Shown here piece by piece: positions 1-13,490 of a DNA stretch of 64,000 bases (position 1 is its first letter; each line of letters begins with the position of its first letter). Origin of the DNA: Diprion similis (Eukaryota > Arthropoda > Insecta > Hymenoptera > Diprionidae). The position numbers and the translations under genes are program-made. The notes under the pieces were generated by a model, which saw only the letters and a program-made list of their open reading frames with translations, was not told the DNA's origin and ran no database searches. The stretch spans positions 9,299,981 to 9,363,980 of the forward strand of contig NC_060111.1 in assembly GCF_021155765.1 (NCBI RefSeq). The letters run 5' to 3'.

Positions 1-403
1 ACCGCGAAACCACTGACGATCGATCTGTGTACTCAGAGTCAAAATCAGTCGTTTGGATTAAACGTTATACTGTCGTAATATGACCAACATTGTTTAACGT
101 CGTGATTTCTAAATGGGGGGATAATGTGCAGATGGAAATGGAATAAACGAGTCACAGCTTCTGGAGGAGATTTGTAAGATAAGTGTTATCGGCTTCTTCG
201 TATAAGGCGAGCATTCGATGTCGAAGACATTACGATCACGGCAACGTGTGGCATGAGGGCGCGTTGTGATTTTTCGAGAGTTGATTGCCAGAAAAGAAAT
301 GCGTTTAGATTTCGTGATCAAGTAAAACAAAGTCAGTGGAACAACATGGATCGCGTCATTTTTACATTCTTCGTTGTTTTCATCGTGTCAGGACTGCATG
401 GAT

Positions 404-2782
404 GTAAATTTGCAAACCACACTAAACCACACTATATGCTGATAACATATTTGTTAATATAAATTTACTCTACTTTTGTCAGGTATTTTTCAAAAACGAG
501 TATTTTCGTTTTACTGTGACATTACTGTAAATTTACTAAGTATTAGTGCCGTAGTTTCAAGAAATCTGTGTATTATTTTTACAAGATTATGGATTGTGAA
601 TTTAATACAAGAAGAAAAGAATAGACGTAAAACGGGTGTATAATTGATGTTGATAATTTTTTGTGAGCCCAAGCAGCATTTTAACACCTTATCAGTACCT
701 ACAATCGATAAAAACGCATTTTGAAAATTTGATTACTTGTCTTATTCCAGAATTAACATGGTAATTTTTTGGGCTTGGCTGAAATTCGATATTGTTAAGT
801 ATTTTGTAGAAAATTTGCACACGCACAACTTGAGTAGATTCACAAGAAAATTCCAGAATTTCCAAAACTTTTTAAACACAATACGTCTAACGTACTATCA
901 AGTAAACCTAAAATTCTTCGGGGTGATTTTAGAACTCAGGTTTGAGAAATTCGAAGTCTGAACTTCGGACTTTAAATTTCTTAGTATTGAACAGTCGAAT
1001 CGATCGTCTTGTGGTGACGTGTCGATGATGAGGTAGTCAAATTTTTTTTTGTAAAAAATTGATGAATTTTATCGCTTTTTTTGCAACTACCGAGTATAAA
1101 TTTCGATGTTTAACTCGACCATTGACATACGTTATCATGAAAAGCGAATATAGTTTTCTTTATCGAATAATAGACTCTGAATGAGACCGCGTTTTCATAA
1201 AGAAAAGAAAGACCGACACATTTTTTATTTAAATTTGCACTTTTTGAGTAAAATCATCTACGATGATGCGAAAGAAAATTGTTTTTATTTTATAGTGCAA
1301 ATGCGGATCATTGGAATCAACCCATGTCGAGTTGTTGCAATACGTACCTACAAGCTGTACTCACCATTCAAATATTTAGTTTCGTAGTAATTTATGATAC
1401 CAAAAAGTTGGAAAGTTTATTTTTTTGGGGTTAAAAACGACATGGTGAACACAGAATCATTGTTAGAGATAACAGAATTATAGGGGACATGAACCTATAT
1501 GTCGAACGAACTACTTTTAAGCAGTGAAATTCAATTAGACCTGGCTTTTGATATCTGTATCTCACTATTGAACTTTTCATATTCACCCATAACTATGAGA
1601 CGTAGAACGACTCAATATTACTTTGACTTCATGAATCGTTTTGAATTCCTCCGTTGGCTGCGGCCAGGAAACCACCATCGACTTCCTTTCTATACTTCGG
1701 AGAGTTATGTCATGCACCATAATGCCAGTGCGAGCTATCTGGTGATTATATTATTTGGAGCGTAAAGACTTCGCTAAGCTCTGGGCAAACTTTATTCAAG
1801 CTTGAAAATCTTGAAAACCTTACTGATTTACCATAGTAGATATTTCTTCGGTTTGATTTTCGACCGAATGATTGAACTGCTTCTTTGCAAAAGACGTACA
1901 CTCGATGCTATCAGTATGATTATCACATAGGGTCCAAGTTATATAATTGTATTACAAACTGCGTGTCGATTTCGTCATAAAAGTTACGCCGTGTGGTTGA
2001 ATCTTGTAGACCGAAGAGAAAACCAATCAAACCTCCCCCGGACGTCCTAGTCGTTCGATTTTTTTTAAGGTGGTAACAATTCTTTTGTTCTGGAGATATA
2101 GTTTGCAAATCACGAGATCAGCAATTTTTACTTGTTGCTAGATTCCTGAACCGTCACAGGATTTTTTAGTACATTCTTGTTTCTCATAGTAAGTCGTGTT
2201 ACTTGCGGTTTCTTTGTTCAGTCATTCAATAATCCGATTGCACGTCCTCTGTGAAACGTACGATCGATTTAATGAAACTGGTTTCCTCAAAAACTCTTCA
2301 AATCCACACGAGTTTCATACACGCATATGAGACGTTACAAATCAGTTCTATCAATTTGGACGAAGAATACACAAAAGAATAAGTATCATAAACTTGGTGT
2401 GCGTATAATGTCATCTTGGCAACCACTCTTACCTATGTTACTTGAAAATATTGCTCTCGTGCTTCTTACTGGTGGTCGAAAAATACTTCGAACATATTTT
2501 TAGCGTGCGAACAAATTTGACGGGTGTATTTTTATAAAACCACGATCAAAATTACATATGCTTGGTTTTCATTGCTCGGCGATAGTTGAAAAAAAGAGCA
2601 AGCGATGCTGCTTACTTAGACATAAGTTATCGCCTGGTTAACGGAGAACACTTTTGAAGATATTTACATCGAACAACGTCGATAGTATACATATCGGTCC
2701 TGTAAATGTTACCTCTTCTACTCATGGAACTGGTATGCTTACCATAAGTCTAATCAGTTCGTCTGTACATGTATTGACGCAG
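404..2782 (+). other. Intron 1 of the Pvr-like gene
   Basis: AT-rich DNA between the signal-peptide exon and the first Ig exon. Only short open frames occur, none with recognisable protein features. I see no repeat or RNA gene. Confidence 0.4.
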
Positions 2783-3919
2783 GCGTCGCGGCACGAAAAC
2801 CAACGATAATATCCAACGCGAAGAACGGCATCATCCAAGAAGGAAATGAACTGAGAATATCCTGTGAGGGTGGCAGCAAACTCCACTTCTCAGTCATGGA
2901 AGTTCCACTCGCAAGTATCAAATGTTGCCACCATGCCTATACTCAGGTAGAAAAACGACAAGTATCTCTCTGCCACTAATAACTTTACACCCTACAGCAG
3001 TCAGACCCGTGCATTCATGATCTGAAATTAGGTGAGAATAATGCCTCCTTAGTTTGTCATAATGCTACTCGAAGAGACACAGGACGGTATGCTTGTGCGG
3101 AGGAGGGTATCAAAATCCGCAACACTGACCAAACTCTTCAACACCCTGATAAGGACATCGCTTGGATTCATATCTACGTAAACTGTAAGCTATATTTTCT
3201 GTGCTTAAATATTAGAGTTTTTGCCCGTTTGGTTCATGAACTAAGTGGAGCTATACGGAAAGATTAACGTGTCCAATTTTTACATGTCTTGCTTGGAAAC
3301 CATTACGACCAGTTGTGATCTGTAAGAACACATATTGCAGCATAAAATTTAACGACGAGTCATGCTTGTTCTAAGATTGCGTGTCTCTATCGATTGTGCG
3401 ATCCTTTTTTTTCACACGATAATATGTAGAAAGCATATAGTTATCATTTTGATCCCTATGAGAATCCGAAATGCATGTTTCTTCTACTGACGCAATTTCC
3501 ATTCACTATTTGCAGTGAATAACAATGGGCGATCAGTCGTTTTCCATGCAATGATTTGCAGAAAGTAAACACTTCCTTTCGATCACTTCGAAATCCGTAA
3601 AGCAGAGAGTGTCGATGTACCATTCGTGAATGCAATCTCCGAGTAGCCATTTTTACAAAGTTTTGTACTCGCTGATTCGAAATTTTCATGTCTACAATTG
3701 CTGGGTTCGTGGTTAAAATCGACTCTGCACAAGTATCGAACAGAAGTTTTGAATTCTTGGCATACTTTTACACAGGTATTTGAGGTTAGCGGAAGTGTGT
3801 TTTGTTGAGGATTTGATAGGGTGTGAAAATAAGAGAACAATGGAATAATTGAAGGTGAAAACTGATGAACGAAGATTCATTCAACATGTGAGGAAACTCG
3901 TGAGCTAGAGGAATGATTG

Positions 3920-4165
3920 AAGACCTGCATTGCTGGAAGGGTACTATCTTATATATAAGGGATTCAAGGGCCTTTCCATGCTCCCCACCCCATGTGGTGG
4001 AAGAGGTACCTTCCGAGGTACCCAGAAGGGCTTCGTCTCAGGGTATTCCTGGCGCTGTTTCCACGCACTTGACCCGGGGATTCGGCCGGGCTATCAGAAA
4101 ATTGAGGACTTACAGCCCCTGAGGCTCCGACGCCCGATCGCTTCCTGGCAGGGTTGTAAATAATG
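3920..4165. other. GC-rich island of unknown origin inside a Pvr-like intron
   Basis: About 240 bp of markedly GC-rich sequence within the ~2.3-kb intron 3185-5515, whose remainder is AT-rich. It is open in more than one frame on both strands, so the open frames carry no weight. It contains paired motifs such as gaggtacc/ggtacctt. Composition suggests an inserted fragment, perhaps from a transposable element, but I recognise no family. The rest of the intron shows nothing definable. Confidence 0.3.
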
Positions 4166-7100
4166 CACATTTTTTTAATGAATCAGTATTTTTATTAGCT
4201 ATCAACTCCTAATTCTTAATGCAAAATATATCCCTCAGCAATTAAATTTTAATCGTTGATGGAAAATAACTCTCATCAACACTTGGCTGGCACTGTGGGG
4301 CACTAAACGCTCCATTCTTGTTCATACTTATTTTAAGCCATCGAAAATTCGTCAAACGATCCTCGTGACGACTTCTGTCCTTATAGCCAGAAGGGCTATC
4401 TTCTTCGGAGATTCGTCAGTATTATTCTAGAAGCGTCCGACTAGTTTTCATTGTCGAGGTAAATGCAGCAATGTCCCTAAGAACTCTAGTGTGCCAAGTA
4501 TGGTGATTGGATTTTTTTTCTGACAGTTTTTTTACCATCACCTTTCGTTGATCTTGATATCTCGGGTTGTGGGTAGCTCTGCATACCTAGCAGAGAATTT
4601 GCGAATTTGAGTTGAAATTCAACAAAACCTGCTTTTTTATGTGTCAACATAAATATTTTTTTCCAGCAACCACTATCGAACAATGTTTACAATTGACGTA
4701 TTATATTTGGGTGCATTCATTTGAAGTGTCAGATTTTTCAGTAGAAAGTTGTTTTGATTTTTTTTTCTTTTTAATATCTTCATTTTGTCGATTTGAATTG
4801 GAATTTACTGTTTTCTGTGTTAAATTTTTTTTTCATTCAAAATGAACTGGATTATTCTTCCGAAATCAATTTGAGCACTCTCTGATAATTTTTACAAATT
4901 GAAATAACCAGTAGTTTACTTGCGATATGTATTTTAGTGGCTGGGGTAAGAGACGTCCCAGTATGGCAGTTGAAAAGTATGCCAGTCGAGGGTTAATCAT
5001 TAAATTTGTATTTTTAGCAAGTAATAATTCTCTATTATCCATTAAATTTGAATTTTCGATAGTAAATAATTTCCAATAATAATTTAATTTCCAATAATAA
5101 TTAATAAGAAGAAATTTTCATTATTCGTTATTGAATTTATAAAAAAAATTATTTTCACTATAGGATGAATGGTTAATGAATTAGTTTTTCAATAAAAATC
5201 TTAGAACCCAGCCTCCTAGGCTATTTCGGTTGTAACTCTTCGGCCCTTGAAACTTTTCTAACGATATTTCCTACTTTGGCTCATTCCGCTCATTTACAAA
5301 TTCTTTTGCGGCCAAAGTGCCAGAGGGGCACGCCAATCGAATTGATTGTTTTAATGTCTTTACTTAATCAGTGTTTACTCAGATTAACGCACCTCTGCAT
5401 CATCTACAGCCAGAACTTCAAATTGCACGTAATAAATACGGTCACAACACTGAAGAACAATAACAAAAACTGGTACTCAGGTGAAAAAAAAAATGCAAAA
5501 TTCTCTCTGTTCCAGCTACGGTACCGTTTGCCGACACGATCGCATACAGAGACATAGTGGTAAAAGGCCAAGCCGTCATTCCATGTCGAACAACGTCGCC
5601 TCACTGGAAAGTAGCGCTTCGTTTGCTGGACGAAGTAAGTGAATATGCATTCAAAATCAATGTTGTAATTTCCACTGTTGCACCGAGAGAAATATCTAAT
5701 GAAAATTATTGAATTCTAAAAGTACGTCAATAGTGTAGACTCTCCTTCTGTGCATGCAAAATTGACATCATTTACGCCAGAAAATAGTTGATTCAACTAT
5801 GGAGAATAGTCTAATGAACTACACGAACCGTTGAAATTCACACCATTTCCAGTAATGGGGCTTGCAATATCACTTTTCTTAATGTAAATCTAGATAACTA
5901 AAGGTCAGTTTGACGTAAAAGAGGCAATATCAATCTTCTAAAAGTTTGAAATTACAAACGAATGATACTTGAGTAACAATTCTTAAACGTTTGCATCAAA
6001 TTCAAAGGATGTGCCGGGACAGTTCGATCCGGAAATCGGGTTCATTGTGGAGTAAGGTGTAGAATCCCTGAACGATCAGATAGTTGAATGTCACGCAATC
6101 GACAATGAGAACAACACGTTAGATGGTGTAGTACCAGTTATGTATAGCATAACCGAAATAGAAGGTGAGTCAACGTTTTTATTGTCTCCGACCTCATTAG
6201 GTAAAGAGGTTGTATTTGGAATGTATTAGAGGTATTCCCAATAAAGCATTCCGAACACTTTTCTGCTCATGCTCATATATGATCAAATTGTATTCAGATA
6301 ATTTGGATGCCAGTATTAAAGAAATATAAGTGAGTTTATTATAATAAATGATTGCTCGTTGCAGTAATGATTTTTTGTTGCACGCAGAAGTCGTCGCTAA
6401 ACCCAAACCACAGATTAATAAAACCGCGTTACACCACATGGTCTGGGGGAGAGATCAAAATACAATTTGCACAGTCACCGTTACACTACCGCATTATCTC
6501 GGAAAAGACGCACTTGACTGGAAACTCCCCAAATCAGTCCAGGTAAGTGAAGTACTCAACAACGCCGTTACAGTAATAAACCCCATGCATGTTTGTAAAA
6601 TTTCGACGGCAAATTTATTTAGTATAAAAATTCAAAGTACGGTGTAACTGAGGAACAGTACGAATCAGAGTAGCTACATAATATTATACGCCGATAACAT
6701 CATATGTGTAAAGAGAAATGTAACTTCGTAGAAATGCACCTTTCGATCGCTTTTCGCTAAAATTACCTCGTACTTCCTTTCATTCCAAGTCTTGCTGTGC
6801 GTGTACGTACATATGCATGACATAATCGTCGCATAGATTTATTCAGTGTTGTGGGTGATCAGAAAAATGTGATGACAATGACATTCCTGAATCAGGGGCG
6901 AAACTCCACCCAGCTCACAGTCGTTACGAAAGCAGACGAAGTCACTTACACTTCCAATCTGACAATTAAGAGTGTGAGGGAAAGTGATGGCGGTGACTAT
7001 ACTTGTTTCCTACCGGAACATCGCGGCGATGTGGATACAGAAGACACGCATCACATAAAATTTTGGGTTAAGCATCGGAATCGTTAACGCTGGCTGTATA

Positions 7101-9288
7101 TAATACAAAGTGAGACCGATATCGTATCGTCAGATTGTTACAGTGAATTGCTTCAATCGGTCTGCGCAGAAGAGCGCATTCAAAATTTCTACAGAATGAT
7201 ACATTAATGCATGCCAAATTTTTCACTTGCAGATCCGAATTACTCTTTTATCAATATAAGTATCTACGACAGTAATGGTCATCGTTCAATTGTGGGAAAT
7301 GTGGGAGAGACTTCCAGATGGAATATTATAATTGACACATATCCCGAATATTCTGAGCTGCACTGGTGAGCGTTGATTCTATACAATTAAACAGTTCCAT
7401 ACTTAGTTGTCTAGTAATCGAGATGATTTATCAGAAATATTTCAGTACTTGTCAAATTACGCTGTGAGAATAAAAATAAGATGATGCGGATAGTCATTCC
7501 ACGTCAAACCGCACACCTGTGGGGGAAACATTCACATCGACATTTCCAAATTTCACAAAAACTATTATTACTCATATCTTTGGACTTATTCATCGCACAG
7601 GGCCCAGATGGGATACATTTTAAAGATAATGAATTTGGCTCGTGTACAATATTGTACATGTACGTCTATTTCACTTCATTGTGAGGAAATCCTTTGTTAT
7701 CGGTATAAATATCCAAATGGACCTTTCACCATGACTTGCAGGACCACAAATTTTGAAAAAAAAAATACGCACATTATGTTTCTCGTTTAATATCCACTGA
7801 TAATAAAGAAATAATGCAGTGTTTGTCAAAAGTAATGAAATCTCATTTTTTTAGTTCTGTCTGATGCAACGTTGTTGATATAGAGGAAGATTTGATATTC
7901 TTAAATAGTAATTGAAAATGGTTAATTTCATGGAACCCAGTAATCACTCGTTTTTTACAAAACTGCAAGAATTATATTCTTTTGCAAAAATAAGAGCTTT
8001 GGCAGTTTTTTTGTTTTTTGACCATAACACAAAAGCATGGCCGGATAGTGTGCCGCGGATCATTCCGGTAAAAATAATCTCTTGTACGCAACTTCTCTTA
8101 TAGTTTCAGCAAATTGACCTCATCGAAAAAAATTATGGTGTGAAAAAGGAATATCCTAAGAAGGATTTTTCGCAATACAAATTTTCAGGTACCGTGTTTT
8201 TTTCGTCTGCATTTCATTGCTTCTACATCGTAAAAGGTTTAGTTTCTATTGGAAATCGAACAAGAAACAGGCTGGTATTTTGTTCAAAGTTTTGAATAGT
8301 GTAGATCAAGGTGAAATATCCATTCGAATATTTATACCAATTGAAAAACATACTCGATTCCAAGAAAAGCGTAATTAATTACCATGTTCCGGAGTACGGT
8401 TTATTGAATTTAAAACTTTCACCCCCTATAACTTCGAAAATACTCGCACTGGAATCCAAAAGCAAATTAGAGAAGTTCTCTGAGATCAAGGACAATATAT
8501 TCACGAACTTTGATAGAATTTAAAGAATTGACCGTCTCGAGTGCGTGTGTCACTGGACGTGGAGTGGATCCGGGTCATTTTCGTATGAACGCTGTTTCCC
8601 ATAGTGCAGGATGAAACCTTTACATAGTTAGTAAAGGATTACTTCATAGTGTAATCGCTGTTATACTAAAATCAAAAATGTTGCGCTGCTTTTATGTAGG
8701 TACAGGAAAAAAGATGATGGAGACATGGAAATCGAATTGAAGAATAACACCAGATACCAGGTAAAACGCGCAAATCTAAGCCACCTTTTTGAGATACATA
8801 ATTTGGACGTGAACGATAATGGCGATTACGTCATTCTCGTGAGGACCAAAAATAGTGAGGATAAAATTGATCTTCACTTGAGAATTGATGGTAAGATAAC
8901 ATGATGTTACATGGAATGGCCTTACTATCCATCATTGAATGGAAGTAAGTCTGTATCTCTTTCGGTAAGTACTTATAAATCCTCCTTGTTAATTTCAGGT
9001 TTCCGCAAGACTCATATATGCTCGCAAATAATCCTACGAATACTTACTCCACTGCGTTTGACGTACATAATTCTTAAATACGTATTTTCTACCTAGGAAT
9101 CTGGAGATTCTCAAAGCGTCGATTTGGTGACCTCGGTATCACGTTTGAACATAAAGATAAACGACACAGGAAAGCTAACATGCAAAAGCTGCAACGATAT
9201 TAGCTGTGTCGAAGATACCAAATTAATCTACGTCTCTGGCATGTTTCTCACAGCCGTCTCTGAGAAATCAAACGAAATTGATAATTGA

Positions 9289-12200
9289 TAAGTAATCAAA
9301 ATTCAAATCTAAAATAGTAAAAAATACTGGGAATAAAAGTACTAAATCTTCAAACTCTGATAAGATATGTTTAGAATCCCTTCTCCCACTAAAAAAAGAA
9401 GTTTTTACAATTTATTCTGAAATAAACATTATTCGAGACACACAAATTTGTAAAAGGTGTGAAATATTTGAATGAAAAAAACGAAAGAAAATAAGTTCAC
9501 CGGCGGGATTCGATCGAGCGATTCCGTAAAATGCACATAAACCCACTAAAATTTTGATTACCAATTTTAATTTTCAATTTTTATTACTAATCAATTGATA
9601 ATTCATTTAATTAATTTCTCGGAAATGGTCGAGAAGCACACCTCACTACTTGCACCTGTTACATTTCTGATCATGACCTACACGTGTAATAAAGATGAAT
9701 CGAATACGTGATGCAAGCATCTTACCCTTCCCTTGTCGGAATTAAGACTTATAGATGATTGAAGAACACGAGTAGACTGTTGCTTTGTGGTTATTAAAAA
9801 TCTCGCTTGAGGGGGTGCCCATGTCGATTTCGACGTTGACGTATATAACTCCAAATTTCAAAGTCCACGTACCTAAGACGTAAAAAGAGCTTAACAGCCC
9901 CATTTTCAAGAAGCTTCTGAACAAAAACACTCCAATACATTCTCAGTTAACGCAGAAATCAAAAATACCATGAATTCTATGAATTTACTATTGCGCGTTC
10001 GCAGAATTCGTGTCATTTCTTCATTTCTGTGTCGAATGAAATTTTTTTTGATTATTTTTGTGCAGAATTGTGCAAAGAATGGGGCTGTGGAGCCGTTTTT
10101 GGCGTTTGAGATACGTGGACTCCGATATTTAAAGATACATATGTCAATGAATTGAAAAGTCTTTTTTAATTAATAAAAGTTTCATTACATATTACAAATG
10201 CAGCATTTTCAAACTTTATTAATACTGAAAAACTAAGTCGTTAAATTCGTATGATAACTTCAAAATACCCTTATTACTTACGTTATTTTTCACAAATTCC
10301 ATCACTATTTTGCAGCAATAATTTTATTACGAGTATCATTAGGTTAATCCGATGTATCGGTTAGCAAACGCTTACTGTTCAGGTCAGCGATATTTTTCTG
10401 ATTGATTTGGTATATACGCAAATTTTGGTATCAGTCTAGAATTATTGAAGCAAACATTACTGTAGACGTATTAACGTTTTCACGTGTATTAGAATTATTT
10501 ATAGACACAAGAATAATTGAACACACACTCCTGTTCGAAAAAATGTTCATAGTTATAAATTAATGAACTCCTTAATGTTTAATCCTGTTTTTGTCTAGAA
10601 TACTCATTAATTCTTTTACGTTTCATTCACTACAAGCAAAAACTATTTCTGAATAATCAAAATTTGTACTCTAGAAATCAAAAAATAAAATTAAATATAT
10701 TTTTTTTAAATATCACATTGTTATAATTCCTAACTTCAACAAGAGATCTTACAATTTTTTTAACAACGATGAAAATGCTTAAAAGAATGACTCATTTTTT
10801 CAGCGTATATCATATTTATTTGTGAAATAATTTAAATGTTAGACACTGGAATCGATTGCGCAAGTACAGTTAGATTCATATCAGTAGTTTGAATCACCAA
10901 TTACCGATAAAGTACAATACACGACATAACGGTTGTTCGATTGACCCAATCAGCTGAAACCGGGAAGGAGTAATTATTAGATAAAAGATTTACCTTAGCT
11001 TACCTTTTTGGTGGATGTGTTACGTTTTGAGAGGAATATATTAATATCGGAAATCTGATGATCATTTCCCCAGGTCTTCTCGTTCAGCTGACCCGAAATC
11101 TGATAATTGTTTATTACGGGTCCAGCCAGCCATCACAATGCGTGATTGAAATAATTATTGATGATAACACTTGAATTTAACACGTTTATTTACACAGTCT
11201 TCTTCAAGTTCTCAATAGTCGGTTTTACAATTGTTGTATAAACTGACGATTGTCGCTTATCACAGTCACAAATTGTTACTAAGTCTAGGAATTTCTGAGT
11301 TTTATTATTTTATGATTTGATTTTCTGACTGTTCTATTCGACGTTTTAACCCTTTGCCCTACGATTTAAGTTTTGATCGCACGGGCTCATAATCAACAGC
11401 AAGGTCGGTCACACGTGTAAATATCACGGCTGTCATTCGTGATTCTCACGTTTGACCCAATCGAATCTCTTCTGCTTGACGTCTAAATCTCTTCTGCTTT
11501 CTGCTCAGAATGGGGGTTGAAAAGGTGAAAAAGTTGGACGAGTTCAAGAGTCGCGGTTTCTCGCGAGTCTAGAATGATTGGTTGAGGTGGGTTAATATCT
11601 TAGAGCAAGATCCCTGATTAGTGAGTAACATCTTGGCGGCAGGTTAGCGCGTGACGACTGGTTCTACCCCGAGTTCTGAGAATAAGGGCTTATCTGTCTG
11701 TGAGCTATGCATGGTTTCTCTTCCCACGTTTCCTATGTTTAATCACACTAAGAAAGAATAATTGAAGCAAATTGCAGGTAAAACAGTAAGATGCTAAAAT
11801 TGATCGAGAAGGCAAGAAATACTACAATTGATGAAAGAATTAAGAAATATTACATGTGAGAAAGCGAGTGAGAAGTATTATAACTAATGAAGTAAAGCAG
11901 GTAATGATCCCCTGCTACTTAGGCATCGCAATGATAATACAATACAATGAATATTCAAATATAGTGATAATAATTAAGAACGCAAGTAAAATAATAACTG
12001 AACAATTACCGATGATGTTCTAGGTTATTAAAATATAAGTTGCTAGTATCTGATTATTAATATTTTGATATTGTAATATAAAACAAGTGCGTATAAATGT
12101 ATCCATACATTAACATCGTACGTGTACGTAAGCATCGAGTAATAGTGTTAGGTGCAAGCGTAACACTGTCGGATGTAGATTCTGGTCATACTTACGGTAT

Positions 12201-12741
12201 TGTTATCGACGGAACAACTCCGTGTGAGACATGGCTGCCTATAATACGGCGTTTAGTCTTTACTCTCCTGGTAGTTTTACTCTAGGGGTTCTTCGTAGAC
12301 TAATACTTTTAAAGGTTCAAACAATAACTTTAATATTAATAAGATTCTGTAAGAGGATCTCGCGACCTTTGAGATAAGTATAGCCTTTCAATCAATGGAA
12401 AGTAATTAGATGAGGGTAACTAGGGTAATATATCTAGTAACTTTTAGATTAGTCGCAAGTATAAGTCCGTGGTCGCAAGATTCTCGTACTGAAGTTGGGC
12501 GTGGTTAGTTGGGTTACGAAATAGAGAAGGAAAAAATTATAGCCGGGCGATCAGATGCTACACCGTGGTCAGGCCCGTGGTGTGATTACATACCACACAC
12601 GGTCACGCCCCTGCTAAGAATCTCAACACTTCTAGAAGCTACGTGCCCCGATGCGAGTAAAAGGGTCGACTACAGTTGTTTCTCCCTCTTTCTCTCTCTC
12701 TCTCATTTCAGATTCAGCTCGATGCACAGACCGCGCGTCTA
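9289..12741. other. Intergenic, AT-rich, no gene seen
   Basis: Spacer between the Pvr-like gene and CD98hc. The first part (to about 11,100) is very AT-rich. From 11,100 to 12,740 the base composition is more balanced, as in a repeat or old transposon, but I found no paired termini or recognisable coding sequence. Confidence 0.4.
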
Positions 12742-12748
12742 TCTCTAG

Positions 12749-12868
12749 GCTGCGTTCTGAAATCTTACTCGAGTTAACTCAGGTATCATCGTATCTCTGT
12801 CAAACGCATAAGATCAAACAGAGAAACAGTGATACTCGGGTAACTCGAATAAGGTTTCAGAACGCAGC
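12749..12868. repeat. 120-bp hairpin MITE with 7-bp target duplication
   Basis: The left arm begins GCTGCGTTCTGAAATCTTAC. The right arm reads its complement with few differences, ending GTTTCAGAACGCAGC. Arms of about 50 bp flank a loop of about 18 bp. The heptamer TCTCTAG directly abuts both ends (12742-12748 and 12869-12875), which fits a target-site duplication and a fairly recent insertion. Possibly 8 bp, hence hAT-like, but only 7 are seen to match. Confidence 0.75.
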
Positions 12869-12910
12869 TCTCTAGTTGTGCCTCAGATCTGCGGCGCACG
12901 CATTTGAAGA

Positions 12911-13331
12911 TCAGGGGTTTTCCCCCTAGATTTAGGGAGTTTTGAAGCGTCTAGGGGAAAATTTAGGGGAAAAGAATCTTCAGGGTTTTCTTTCAGGGGG
13001 TTTTATTTTGATCTTATAAACAGTGAAATCACGCATTGCCTTATTAGTTAAAATGGATTTTCGATCAGAAATAATATCATTCTAGAGAGATTTATGAATT
13101 TGTTATTTATTAATGCGGCAATACCTCGACCGCATTTGTTTGGCCTTGTCTCGGCCATCTGCGCTCAGCGCAAAACATGTGTAATATATTCATAATGCCA
13201 TTCATATCCGCCATTTTATTATGAAAAAATCTAGGGGAAAATCTAGGGGATTTTTATTTCCAATTTAGGGGGATTTAGGGGCAAACGTTGGCAGACTTCG
13301 AGGGAAGTTGATTGAGCTATCTGGCAACCCT
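12911..13331. repeat. Transposon-like segment with G-rich ends
   Basis: Starts with CAGGGGTTTTCC and ends GGCAACCCTG, so both ends begin CAGGG when read inward. Motifs of the form CTAGGGGAAAAT recur near both ends (about 12,949-12,975 and 13,231-13,280). I see no coding potential and no clear target duplication. A non-autonomous DNA element is the best guess. It lies just upstream of the CD98hc start. Confidence 0.4.
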
Positions 13332-13490
13332 GATTTGACGGAACTGGTCAGAGCAGTAGAGTGCGGACTGCGAGCGGCCTGCATAGAACACTGATGTATA
13401 TACTTATATAGATCAGTGATACATATATATGTGTGTATCTATATCGTAACGGCTTTATCTATCAATATCTATCATCCTTGAAAGCTGATC

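Larger units (their letters stand above)
346..9288 (+). pseudogene. Pvr-like (PDGF/VEGF receptor) ectodomain gene, decayed or truncated
   Basis: Ten candidate exons: 346-403, 2783-2946, 3001-3184, 5516-5634, 6008-6164, 6388-6542, 6847-7082, 7233-7365, 8700-8890, 9097-9288. Exon 1 gives a signal peptide (MDRVIFTFFVVFIVSGLHG) and joins exon 2 in phase. The product reads as consecutive Ig domains: domain 1 with C near ELRISCEG and DTGRYAC; domain 2 with AVIPCRTTS, FDPEIGF and VECHAID; domain 3 ending GGDYTC; domain 4 DTYPEYSELHW then NDNGDY; and a partial domain 5 with DTGKLTC. This order and the GF motif of domain 2 are typical of VEGFR/Pvr receptors, which bind PVF ligands at the cell surface. 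A TAA (6053-6055) lies in frame in exon 5. The best splice sites between exons 6/7 and 9/10 do not keep frame. The frame ends at TGA 9286-9288, with no transmembrane or kinase exons downstream. A secreted ligand trap is the alternative if the breaks are assembly errors. Confidence 0.6.

Noticed and set aside
9500..9530. Reverse-strand TCGAATCCCGCC, like a tRNA B box
   Set aside because: No A box or cloverleaf around it; likely chance or a very old SINE trace.
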